Origin: RGIG3701 sp017403345
Lineage (GTDB): Bacteria > Planctomycetota > Planctomycetia > Pirellulales > Thermoguttaceae
Reading direction: 5' to 3'
Assembly (NCBI GenBank): GCA_017403345.1
Contig: JAFQOH010000213.1
Span: 1-35,698 of the forward strand
DNA: 35,698 nt
This document shows, in pieces, positions 1 to 8,000 of the stretch. Positions within the stretch are counted from its first letter, which is position 1, and the number at the start of each line of letters is the position of its first letter. A program made the position numbers and the translations under genes. Below the pieces are notes generated by a model that did no database searches, was not told the origin of the DNA, and saw only the letters and a program-made list of their open reading frames with translations.

Positions 1-396
1 CAACAGCTTCGGGGATTCCGCAAACTTCCGGGAGTACCGCAGGTCGAGAAGACCGTAAAACAGGGAATCGGGTGTCTTGCGTCCGCGGCTTCGGTCCTTC
101 TGGAAAAGACGGTCCAGACTGGCGAGGAGGTCGTGGCGTTCATCCATGAGCAGGCGGGGCGGTTCGCGGATGAACTGTACCAGAAAGTCATTGAACGTCA
201 GATAGAAAATGAAATCGTTCATTCCTTCTACCGTCAACGCCGTTTTGACTGTCTCCCGGAGGTCCAGCAGGCCCTCGGCGATGCCCGCTGGTCGTGCTTG
301 TTGGAGTTCGCGGATGTAGAGGCTTTGACGGCTCCGCGGGGAGTGTAAATTCGTCCTTATGAAAAGAGTGCAATATTTACAATTATTCTCCCCCAT
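1..396 (-). CDS. partial hypothetical protein, runs off the left edge
   Basis: The reverse strand has an uninterrupted frame from a possible ATG at 396 to the window edge (132 codons, no stop). The GC-rich part, from about base 345 down to 1, reads like real protein, with stretches such as LYIRELQQARPAGIAEGL and GMNDFIFYLTFNDFLVQF. I do not recognise the family. The start is uncertain: no ribosome binding site precedes the ATG, and composition turns AT-rich upstream of about 345, so the first codons may not be coding. The gene could have lost its 5' end when DNA was inserted beside it. The neighbouring excisionase and integrase suggest it is element cargo or a disrupted host gene. Confidence 0.45.
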   Translation of the reverse strand, partial: MGENNCKYCTLFIRTNLHSPRSRQSLYIRELQQARPAGIAEGLLDLRETVKTALTVEGMNDFIFYLTFNDFLVQFIREPPRLLMDERHDLLASLDRLFQKDRSRGRKTPDSLFYGLLDLRYSRKFAESPKLL

Positions 397-742
397 TTGG
401 GGTAGAAAATAAAAATTTTGCAAAAAAAGTGAAAATTTTCCAAAATTTTTGGCCTGAAATGCCCTTTACTCCCCCCAAATGTGGGGCATGTGACGAAAAA
501 TATATAAGTCAAATTTCAATATTTTTCATACAGTGCACCTTGCAATTTGGAAATATTTTGAAATTTTGGAGCTTGTTTTATCGTGGTAAAACTGCGGTTT
601 GAAAAGTTTTTTGAACTTTTTTGATAAAAAGATTAAAGTTTTTCCCAAAAGCGTAAATTTCTTGCCGATATAATACCAGCGACTTTTTTTAGGTCGTTAA
701 GGGGGATTTAGTCAAGTATACTTTATGTCATGAGGAAAATTT
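397..742. other. AT-rich intergenic region, no gene seen
   Basis: Very AT-rich, with no convincing ORF. Two related G/C-box motifs in opposite orientation, CCCCATTTGGGG near 391-402 and CCCCCCAAATGTGGGG near 470-485, could be binding sites for the HTH protein encoded just downstream. A TATAAT lies near 670 and a TATACT near 715, either of which could serve the excisionase gene, but neither has a clear -35 box. Confidence 0.35.
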
Positions 743-979
743 ATGAAAGAGGAAAAGAACTTTTCAGAATCAGTGAACCAAACAAGGGGAACTGGGACCA
801 CCGTTTCAAAACTGCTGACGCGAGAGGCTGTAGCCCAACGGCTCCAGGTCTGCGTGCGTTCCGTTGACAATTACCGGCGAACGCTTGGGCTTCCGTTTGT
901 TCGTATTGGTAATCTAATCCGCTTCCGAGAGGAAGATTTAGAATCATGGATGAGAAAAAGGGAAGGTAAAACAGCGTAA
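743..979 (+). CDS. excisionase-family helix-turn-helix protein (HTH_17)
   Basis: 78-residue protein. Residues about 24-75 form the compact winged-helix typical of MerR-like excisionase proteins: a start LLTREAVAQRL, a recognition turn VRSVDNYRR, then the wing PFVRIGNLIRF and EEDLESWM. Such proteins bind direct repeats at attachment sites and steer a tyrosine recombinase, or act as small repressors. The start is ATG with GAGGA 7 bases upstream. The integrase gene begins 112 bases downstream on the same strand, the usual pairing for an integrative element. The short charged N-terminal tail (about 22 residues) is not part of the domain. Confidence 0.85.
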   Translation: MKEEKNFSESVNQTRGTGTTVSKLLTREAVAQRLQVCVRSVDNYRRTLGLPFVRIGNLIRFREEDLESWMRKREGKTA

Positions 980-1091
980 AGCAGGGGAATCCAGTCGAAA
1001 ATTTGGGGAAAATCCCCTTCCATAAAAAAATTTTTGGAGGGGGACCTTGCGCAAAATATAAATTTAATGTAAACTAAAAGGAGGTTCACTG

Positions 1092-2354
1092 ATGGCATCC
1101 ATTTTTCAGAATAAAAAATTTGATTCGTTCGGAATCGAAATTTTAGTGAATGGCAACAGGTTTCGGCTTTATGGTTTTCCCCAACGCCGGGACGCGGTTG
1201 TATTCAAGGAACGGCTCGAAGAGCTTCAGGCCTGCGTGCGTTTGGGGGATATTCCAGCCCATTTGAAATTGTGGCTATTGAAGCTCTGGGAGAAAAACCG
1301 GATACATTACAATAAGTTGGCAGAAATGGGATTGGCAGATGCTCGTGAGGATTGCGGGACGCTTGGCGAACTGATTGAGCGATATATTCACTACGCCCCC
1401 AACGGCAGGGAACCAAAAGAACGGACGATAGCAAACCGGAACGCGGCTGCAAACTCCCTTCTGAATTTCCTGACGCAGCAGCGCGGAAGAAATTTTGCTC
1501 GTGATCGGCGTGCTATCCGTTTGGCTGCCGAACAGTCGGCAAGCTCCATTACTCCGGAAGTTGCTCAAAAATTCAATGAGTACCTTCAAAAGAATTACAA
1601 TACAACGACTTGGAACCGGAGAATCAAGCACTTCAAAACGCTTTTCAGTCTTGCAGTAGAAAGAGGCTGGATAGATGTAAACCCGTTTGATGGTATCCGT
1701 GCAAGTTCGCAAGTCAGCCGTTCGCGTGATTTCTTCGTGTCGGACGAACTCGCCCGCCGGGTCCTTGATGCCTGCCCAAACGCCCGCCTGCGTCTGCTTT
1801 TCAGTTTTACGCGCTGGGGGGGTATTCGAATGCCTTCCGAGGTTACTTTCCTTCGGTGGTCGGATATTGACGAGCAGAACGGCAAAATCAGGATATGTGA
1901 GCCGAAAAAGACCCGCAAACGAGAGCAGGAACGAGGAAACCTTTCCTGTCGGTTTATTCCTCTTTTTCCGGAAATTGGGCGGGCATTAGAGGAATTTCGG
2001 GCAGAATACGGGGAAAAGACCGGGGAAAACGCCCTTCTGTTCCCGGAGTTCAGCACGATTCGGAATGCGGGCGTACTGCTTCGGAAACAGTTTCAGGAGG
2101 TCCTGCACCATGCAGGAATACCGAGCTGGCCTAAATTTTTTATGAACCTTCGTGCGACGCGGGACACGGAATTGCAAGAGATCTACCCGCTCCACAAAGT
2201 TTGTTCATGGCTTGGGCATGGTCCGGAAATCAGCCTTCGGCATTATACGCAGGTCACACCGAAAGATTTTCTTCTTGCATCCGGAACCGCTCAAAACAAG
2301 AACGGGGAAAACACCGGGGAAGAAAGTAAAATCAAACAGTGTAAAATAATGTAA
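1092..2354 (+). CDS. tyrosine recombinase / phage-type integrase
   Basis: 420 residues. The N-terminal half carries an arm- and core-binding SAM-like domain (about residues 90-205), and the C-terminal half a tyrosine recombinase catalytic domain. Visible catalytic elements are the Arg box GGIRMPSEV, a lysine region PKKTRKR, the box NLRATRDTEL where the usual H-x-x-R begins with Asn, and LGHGPEISLRHYTQV with His and the Tyr nucleophile. The N-L-R variant recurs in planctomycete integrases (family knowledge). A strong RBS (AAAGGAGG) precedes the ATG. The gene ends about 100 bp from the 3' end of tRNA-Glu, a classic integration target. An excisionase-like gene precedes it. Confidence 0.95.
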   Translation: MASIFQNKKFDSFGIEILVNGNRFRLYGFPQRRDAVVFKERLEELQACVRLGDIPAHLKLWLLKLWEKNRIHYNKLAEMGLADAREDCGTLGELIERYIHYAPNGREPKERTIANRNAAANSLLNFLTQQRGRNFARDRRAIRLAAEQSASSITPEVAQKFNEYLQKNYNTTTWNRRIKHFKTLFSLAVERGWIDVNPFDGIRASSQVSRSRDFFVSDELARRVLDACPNARLRLLFSFTRWGGIRMPSEVTFLRWSDIDEQNGKIRICEPKKTRKREQERGNLSCRFIPLFPEIGRALEEFRAEYGEKTGENALLFPEFSTIRNAGVLLRKQFQEVLHHAGIPSWPKFFMNLRATRDTELQEIYPLHKVCSWLGHGPEISLRHYTQVTPKDFLLASGTAQNKNGENTGEESKIKQCKIM

Positions 2355-2376
2355 TTAAAAAATCGAGAAATTCACA

Positions 2377-2399
2377 AAATGCCTTAAAATAGGGCATTT
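2377..2399 (+). terminator. weak stem-loop after the integrase
   Basis: A 7-bp stem AAATGCC/GGCATTT lies 22 bases after the integrase stop, with only a short distant T run (GCGCGTTTT). It may end the integrase transcript. Confidence 0.35.
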
Positions 2400-2424
2400 G
2401 GCGCGTTTTAACAAGAAAAAAATT

Positions 2425-2452
2425 AAGGCAGGTTTAATTAAAAACCTGCCTT
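2425..2452 (-). terminator. rho-independent terminator of tRNA-Glu
   Basis: Perfect 11-bp stem AAGGCAGGTTT/AAACCTGCCTT. On the reverse strand it is followed by AATTTTTTTC, so it terminates the tRNA transcript four bases past the tRNA 3' end. It could also stop readthrough from the integrase. Confidence 0.8.
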
Positions 2453-2455
2453 GGA

Positions 2456-2528
2456 TACCCTCTAGGGGAGTCGAACCCCTGTACTAGGACTGAGAATCCT
2501 ATGTCCTGGGCCACTAGACGAAGAGGGC
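2456..2528 (-). tRNA. tRNA-Glu (anticodon CTC)
   Basis: 73-nt cloverleaf on the reverse strand. Acceptor arm GCCCTCT/AGAGGGT (first pair G-U), D arm with GTCTAGTGGCCCAGGAC as in other glutamate tRNAs, anticodon stem TAGGA/TCCTA with loop TTCTCAG giving anticodon CTC, and T arm AGGGG-TTCGACT-CCCCT. CCA is not encoded. Its 3' end faces the integrase gene, so the T-arm/acceptor end is the likely attachment site of the element to the left. Confidence 0.95.
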
Positions 2529-2566
2529 TAGTGTATGAGCGACTCGTGTCACTCATGATGTTATAT

Positions 2567-2594
2567 ATAATAGCATATTTTTCTTTTTTGTCAA
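2567..2594 (-). promoter_or_regulatory. sigma-70 promoter of tRNA-Glu
   Basis: On the reverse strand: TTGACA (2594-2589), 16 bp, TATTAT (2572-2567). Transcription would start near 2560, about 30 bases before the mature tRNA 5' end. Confidence 0.75.
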
Positions 2595-2901
2595 TAGGGG
2601 GGATGGCTTTTTTTAAAATTTTTTTTAAATTTTACATCCCCTCTAGTCTTCTTTTGTAAAATTAAAAATCGTCCCTCTATAGATAAAGAACACAACAGCC
2701 TCTCAAATCGATCCGTTTAAGCCGATGGCAATTGAACTAAATCTTAAATGACAGAAGATCTACTCGCTCTTCTGCAAGAATATTCGCAAAGAAAAACCCG
2801 ATCAATTCCAGCGGGGAGAGGGAACTGATCGGGATAAATCACTTTCCGCGTTGCGCTTTGACGTTTCCTGAAGTCAAAACAAAACAGGAAATCACCTCAA
2901 A
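2595..2901. other. intergenic region with terminator-like hairpins
   Basis: No ORF is supported. It holds a stem near 2752-2774 (CAGAAGA/TCTTCTG) and the ferredoxin terminator at about 2798-2834: stem CCCGATCA/TGATCGGG with extra inner pairs, followed on the reverse strand by TTTTTC. Nothing else is recognisable. Confidence 0.5.
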
Positions 2902-3072
2902 TTAGAGGCTCAGAGCCGAAACCGGGCAGGAATCGGTGCAGGCGCCGCAATCGGCACAAGCAGCATCATCGACACAGCATTTGTCGTCAACGATGGTCAG
3001 AGCACTGCACGGGCAGGTATCAACACAAGCACCGCAACCGATGCAATCGTCTTTGTTAATATTAACGGCCAT
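2902..3072 (-). CDS. small 2[4Fe-4S] ferredoxin
   Basis: 56-residue bacterial-type ferredoxin. Two cluster motifs are complete: C10-x2-C13-x2-C16-x3-C20-P and C39-x2-C42-x2-C45-x3-C49-P. Three further cysteines (C22, C32, C33) are not needed for standard ligation and are unusual. It is a soluble one-electron carrier; its partner enzymes are not visible here. The RBS AAGGAGAG lies 5 bases before the ATG. It is monocistronic, with its own promoter (3154-3182) and a hairpin terminator about 65 bases downstream. Confidence 0.95.
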   Translation of the reverse strand: MAVNINKDDCIGCGACVDTCPCSALTIVDDKCCVDDAACADCGACTDSCPVSALSL

Positions 3073-3153
3073 TGAAACTCTCCTTAATTAAATTTGATGT
3101 AATGGTTCAGGTACATCTAACGCAGAAAACCATTCCCCGCATCAGACTTCTTT

Positions 3154-3182
3154 ATTATAACGCGTTTGAGAATTAATTTCAA
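3154..3182 (-). promoter_or_regulatory. sigma-70 promoter of the ferredoxin gene
   Basis: Reverse strand TTGAAA (3182-3177), 17 bp, TATAAT (3159-3154). The predicted 5' untranslated region is about 75 nt. Confidence 0.8.
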
Positions 3183-3254
3183 GCCCCCTTCCTCAAAAAA
3201 TGGCAAAATTTTCGAGAATTTTGCAAAAATTTCCTAATTTTTTCTCCTCTAGAC

Positions 3255-3282
3255 TAGACGAAACGCAAATTTTTTCTATAAT
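3255..3282 (+). promoter_or_regulatory. probable promoter of the DMT permease gene
   Basis: TAGACG (3255-3260), 16 bp, TATAAT (3277-3282). The -10 is perfect and the -35 matches 4 of 6. A tandem 21-bp repeat begins 6 bases after the -10. Confidence 0.55.
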
Positions 3283-3288
3283 AGAAAG

Positions 3289-3330
3289 AGTTAGTTTTTC
3301 CTAAAATCAAGTTAGCCTTTCCTAAAACAG
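3289..3330. repeat. two tandem 21-bp direct repeats
   Basis: Two adjacent 21-bp units (3289-3309 and 3310-3330) share AGTTAG, then TTTCCTAAAA, with four differences. They lie across the predicted transcription start of the permease gene, where a two-site operator would act. Confidence 0.6.
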
Positions 3331-3401
3331 AGGAGAGGCATCACACACTATATTTTAGGTAAATTCCATCACTTTTTCATTGTGTTTTGAGGTTCCTGTT
3401 T

Positions 3402-4376
3402 ATGGCCGATCTGTATTCTGAAGAAAAAGCACATCCGGTTTCCCGCTGGCTGCTGCTTTTGCCGTTTTGTTCTGCACTGCTTTATGTACTCTGCTACATC
3501 TGCATGCGGCAGCTTGCTGAGACGCGCGTGAATCCATTTGTGATCGTCGGGATCCGTGAAGGGATCACGGCACTTGGAGGGGCGGCGGTCTTTGCTTTTT
3601 TGCTGGCACGCAAGAAGGCGGATCTTCCGAAAATGAAGTACGTGCTTGCGTTTCTCTGTTCCTCGATCGCGCTTCAGCTAGTCGGCAATATCGTGCAGCA
3701 GAAGAGTCTTGAGGTCATCGGAATGGGGATCTCCACTGCGACGTGCTGGACAGGACAGCTGCTCTGGACACCGATCTTTGGGTGGTTCCTTCTTCGAGAA
3801 AAGCTGACGCTGCGGCTTGCGTGTTCGCTGACACTCGCGTTTGCCGCCCTGCTCTTTCTTACGGCTGGAGCGCAGATGCAAAGCGGAACACCGACCCTCG
3901 AATCTGCAGGAACGGGCTTGCACTCCCTGGCGGTCATTTACGTTTTTCTTACGGTTTTGGCGGGGTTTCTCATGGCCACGTCGAACTGCGTCGTACGATG
4001 GATGAATCAAGGGGGCGTCTCGCCGTTTTTTGCCGTCATGTTCCTTCCAGGAGTCGGCGGTGTTTTCCTGCTCGGCTGGGAGCTTGCGGCACACGGAACC
4101 GCTTCGTTTTATACGCTAAGTTCTTCAGATTATTTCTACACGGTCCTCGCAGGTCTGACGAACATGACGGCATTCATCGCGCTGACGTTTTCCCTCCGGT
4201 ATCTCGATGCTGTCCGAGTGTGCGTCATCATGATCTCGCAGCTTGCCCTCGCACCGACCGCCGGATACCTTCTTTTTGGCGAAAAGATGAACGGTCTGAT
4301 CCTAGCGGGGATCGCATTGGTCGTCACCGGGATCCTCGTCTCCACCGCCGAAAAGAAACTCCCGGATAAGAAATAA
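3402..4376 (+). CDS. DMT-superfamily (EamA-like) permease
   Basis: 324 residues from the ATG at 3402, about ten hydrophobic segments in two halves, as in EamA/drug-metabolite transporters. The first helix begins at about residue 14 (LLLLPFCSALLYVLCYICM). The end of the second half contains the usual VRVCVIMISQLALAPTAGYLLFGEKM and a final helix ILAGIALVVTGILVS. This family moves small metabolites across the inner membrane; the substrate cannot be inferred. I chose the ATG because GAGG lies 9 bases upstream; an in-frame TTG at 3387 is less likely. Monocistronic. Confidence 0.85.
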   Translation: MADLYSEEKAHPVSRWLLLLPFCSALLYVLCYICMRQLAETRVNPFVIVGIREGITALGGAAVFAFLLARKKADLPKMKYVLAFLCSSIALQLVGNIVQQKSLEVIGMGISTATCWTGQLLWTPIFGWFLLREKLTLRLACSLTLAFAALLFLTAGAQMQSGTPTLESAGTGLHSLAVIYVFLTVLAGFLMATSNCVVRWMNQGGVSPFFAVMFLPGVGGVFLLGWELAAHGTASFYTLSSSDYFYTVLAGLTNMTAFIALTFSLRYLDAVRVCVIMISQLALAPTAGYLLFGEKMNGLILAGIALVVTGILVSTAEKKLPDKK

Positions 4377-4416
4377 AGGCTCTTCCGGAAAATACGTACC
4401 GATCTATCCGATCTTA

Positions 4417-4621
4417 CCACTGAGAACACAGAGAAGACACAGAAACACACTGAAAAGAAAGAGGAAAAAAGGCAGTACACGTGTGCTGACACGAATTTCA
4501 CAGAAAACACGAAAAGAGGCGAATGAATTTTTAAAAATTCAAAAAAGTTCAAGCAATCTGTTTTCACTGCTTTTTGTGTAAAGATCCGTGTTCCCCTGTG
4601 AGTTTTCTGTGGTTTCAGTGG
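4417..4621. repeat. imperfect inverted-repeat element
   Basis: About 205 bp bounded by CCACTGAGAACACAGAG at the left and its imperfect inverse CTGTGGTTTCAGTGG at the right, with the exact palindrome GAATTTTTAAAAATTC near the centre (4525-4540). The word GAAAACACGAAA inside it recurs in the hairpin after the esterase (13105-13166). It resembles the CCACxGAGAxCAC-type intergenic repeats seen in planctomycete genomes (recollection, not checked). No protein is encoded. Confidence 0.5.
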
Positions 4622-4665
4622 CCCAAATACAGACCGGGCGGTACACAGTTACCAAAAAAAGGCAT

Positions 4666-4797
4666 AAAAAAACACCTTGCAGCCAAACTGCGAAGGTGTA
4701 TGGATGGGCGCTTAAAAGCGGTGCCTTACGCAACAATTCTCAAATTCTCAAGAAATGTTCTTACTGGAACTTAACGGAATTGTCGTTCTGGTATAAT
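4666..4797 (-). ncRNA. predicted tracrRNA
   Basis: About 132 nt on the reverse strand, immediately upstream of cas9. Its 5' end, starting at 4797, is complementary to nearly the whole 36-nt CRISPR repeat: 21 of the first 22 positions pair, then a small bulge, then about 11 more pairs including G-U. After a linker it forms a CGCTT-TT-AAGCG hairpin near 4711-4722 and ends in a stem CACCTT(C)GCAG/CTGCAAGGTG (4673-4698) followed by seven U (4672-4666). It would pair with each crRNA and load Cas9. The 3' end and start are predictions. Confidence 0.88.
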
Positions 4798-4803
4798 AAA
4801 ATA

Positions 4804-4831
4804 AGTTTAGCACGATTTCAGAATTTTTCAA
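4804..4831 (-). promoter_or_regulatory. tracrRNA promoter
   Basis: Reverse strand TTGAAA (4831-4826), 16 bp, TAAACT (4809-4804). The expected start, about 7 bases on, coincides with the first base of the anti-repeat. Confidence 0.7.
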
Positions 4832-4894
4832 GGGGGACCAATGGCAATATTTTAAAAATTCTCTGATTTTTTTAAAAATTTCTCTTGGGGGGAC

Positions 4895-4922
4895 TTGACA
4901 AAATTTCATGATTCGCCATAAT
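4895..4922 (+). promoter_or_regulatory. cas9 promoter
   Basis: TTGACA (4895-4900), 16 bp, CATAAT (4917-4922). Divergent from the tracrRNA promoter, with 63 bp between the two -35 boxes. The leader to the cas9 start is about 130 nt. Confidence 0.75.
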
Positions 4923-4953
4923 TTATCTTACTTCCTATAAAAAGTTTTATTTT

Positions 4954-5019
4954 CCTGACTTCGGTCGGGGTGTTTCATGTTTGTAGGAAGTAGATATTTC
5001 CTTCCCAGCTTCGGCCGGG
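4954..5019 (+). promoter_or_regulatory. two UUCG-loop hairpins in the cas9 leader
   Basis: Hairpin 1 (4954-4969) is CCTGAC-TTCG-GTCGGG. Hairpin 2 (5004-5019) is CCCAGC-TTCG-GCCGGG with one A-C mismatch. They begin exactly 50 bp apart, and both are preceded by TTCCT or TTCC and followed by GTGT. Their role is unknown; RNA stability or translational control is possible. Confidence 0.55.
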
Positions 5020-5060
5020 GTGTATTTTTCTGCAGTTTCCAAAGAACAAAAGGAGAGATC

Positions 5061-8000
5061 ATGAGGTATTTTTTAGGCTTGGACATCGGGGTTCAGGGGA
5101 TTGGTTTGGCTGTCGTCCCCCAAAACGCGGCGGATTTTGAAAAACTTGCTCTAGGAGTACATCTTTTCGAAGGGGGCACGGACGGTGATGTCGAAAAGGG
5201 CAAAGACGAATCCCGGAATCTCGTCCGCCGCAGCGCGCGTGCACTTCGCCGAGCCTACCGACGCCGTTCCCAGCGCATGATCCGCCTCTCGAATGAACTG
5301 AAACGCCTGGGACTTCTCCCCTCATGCCGAATGCACGTACCGGAGGAGCGAAACGCGATGCTGGAGACTCTTGACCAGAGTCTTTCGGGCATTTTTCTCG
5401 TGGGAGATCGACGTCAGGCGCATCTTTTGCCGTACATTTTGCGTACTCGAGGACTGGACCAGAAACTCCAGGAACACGCCGTCGGCCGTGCGCTTTACCA
5501 TCTGGCGATCCGCCGTGGTTTCTTGAGCAATCGGAAAGCGGTAGAAGATGAAAAAGAAGAAGGAGTCGTGAAAGAAGGGATCAGCAAACTGGAAAAGGAG
5601 ATCGAAGAAAGCGGTTCCCGAACGCTCGGCGAGTATTTCTCGACGCTCGACCCGGAAGAAACCCGCATCCGCACGCACTGGACGTCCCGGAAAATGCACG
5701 AGACAGAGTTCGAGCTTTTCTGGGAGTCGCAGGCGCAGTACCATCCCGCAATGACGCCGGAAGCAAAAAAACGCGTTCATCGGGCCATTTTCTTCCAGCG
5801 TCCACTGAGATCGCAGCGGTTTTTGCTTGGGAAATGCCAACTTGAGCCGAACCGACACCGTGCGCCGATGGCGTGTCTGGAGATCCAGCGGTTTCGGTAC
5901 TGGCAGAAGATCATGGACCTGACGTACACTGTAGGGAAAGACTTCACGGAGATTTCGCTCACACGTGAACAGCAGGATATTCTGGCTAACGCGCTGGAAA
6001 ACCGAGGCAAGCTGACGTTTACGGAAATCAGAAAACTCTTCAGGATGAAAAAGACCGTAACGTTTAATCTCGAAAACGGCGGCGAAAAGCAGATCCGCGG
6101 CAATACGACCTCCTTCCGCTTGGCCAATGCGCTGCCGGACCGCTGGCCGAAGATGAAGGAACGGGAAAAGGGACTGCTGGTCAACGAGATCCTTCAGTAC
6201 CAAAGCGTTTCCGGATTGGAAAAACGACTTCAGAGTTTCTGCCGATTCACGCCGGAGGAAGCAAAGGCGGTCGCCAGCACCCAGCTGGAACCGGGATACG
6301 CCAGTCTTTCGCGAAGAGCAGCCGGAAAACTCCTGAAAAAAATGCAAGAGGAACGTCTCCATTTCAAAGAGGCGGAAAAGGCCCTCTACGGTTCGCCGCT
6401 GAAAGAAGAACCGGTCTGCGATTTTCTCCCGCCGCTATGCGCAGAACGCGGAGCCGTTCTCACGAATCCTGTCGTCACGCGCGTCCTGACGGAACTCCGA
6501 AAAGTCGTCAATGCCGTCATCCGAAAGTACGGAAAGCCTGAACGCATCGTTATCGAGCTGGCCCGCGACATGAAACGGAGTAAAAAAGAACGGGAGAAAG
6601 CGAAGAAAAGGATCTTCGAGGAACTCGGTATTCAGGAGCCATCGCGGAACGACATCCTGAAATGGCTCCTGGCCAAAGAATGCGGGTGGCTCTGTCCCTT
6701 CACCGGGAATGAGATCACTCCGGCAAACCTTTTAGGACCAAATCCGCAGTTCGATATTGAGCACATTCTGCCGTTCAGCCGTTCTTTGGACGATTCGTTC
6801 ATGAACAAAACGCTCTGTGATGTTTACGCAAACCGTCACGTAAAAAAGAATCAGACACCGTTTGAAGCGTACGGACACGATGAGGAAAATTTCCGCAAGA
6901 TTCTCATACGGGTCCAAAATTCCAACATGCCGAAGGCGAAAAAAGAGCGTTTCACGATGGAGAGTATTCCCGAAGACTTCAAAAGCCGGATGCTCAACGA
7001 CACACGCTATGCGAGTAAACTGGCGGTTTCGTACCTCGGAAAACTTTACGGCGGGAAGATCGAGATCGTGGATGAAACCGGCAAAACGAAACAGCGTATC
7101 TTCAGCTGTACGGGGCAGGCCACCGCTTGGCTGCGGCAGGAATGGGGACTGAACTCCATCCTAAATGATGGAGGAGACGAGAAAAACCGTACAGACCACC
7201 GTCACCATGCGGTCGACGCGCTGGCGATCGCCTTCTGCAATTCAGAAATTGTCCGGCAGTTTGCCCATGCTGCTGAAGTCGCGGAGCAATATGGCGTCTC
7301 CCGGCGTTTCGCACGGGGGGAAGTCGACCAGCCGCGCGCGAATTTCCTTGAGATCGTCCGAAAAGCAGTGGAGAGGATCAACGTCTCCCACCGTCCGAAT
7401 CGAAAGATCTCCGGCGCGCTGCATGAGGAAACGAACTACAGTAAACCGCACCGGGTGCCTAATTCAAAAAGCGAAACGACACGCCACAAACGGATCCAGC
7501 TGCCAAATCTCAAGGAAAAGGACATTCCGAATATCGTGGACGGGGCGATCCGCCGGATCGTCGCGGCGAAACTCTCCGAGATCGGCGATGCCAAAAAATT
7601 CGCGGATGAGAAGAACCTGCCATATCGTGAAGTCACGACAAAAACAGGCGAAACGTATCGCATCCCGATCCGGGCGGTCCGCATTCGCGCCTCGGTAACG
7701 ACACAGACGATCGGCCGCGGACCAAGCCTCCGCCACGTCAAAACCGGAAGCAACCATCACATGGAGGTTTATGCCGAACTGGACGCAAATGGCAACGAGA
7801 TCAAATGGAAAGCGAAAGTCGTCACGATGTTTGAGGCCTACCAGCGGCGCAAGCTCGGTCTTCCGATCGTTGTGCGCGATCATGGCGAGGGGACACGATT
7901 TAAGTTTTCCCTCTTCAAGAACGATTTCCTCCTCAAAACCGAAGAGGACGGCAGTCAGACGCTCTACCGCGTGTTTAAAATGGCCCAATCCGGTCAGATC

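Noticed and set aside
4588..4866. Plus-strand ORF over the tracrRNA region
   Set aside because: Shadow over the anti-repeat and terminator; no RBS and no protein-like composition.
5322..6362. Long reverse-strand ORF inside cas9
   Set aside because: Antisense shadow; the Cas9 frame carries all catalytic motifs and the shadow has no recognisable domain or RBS.
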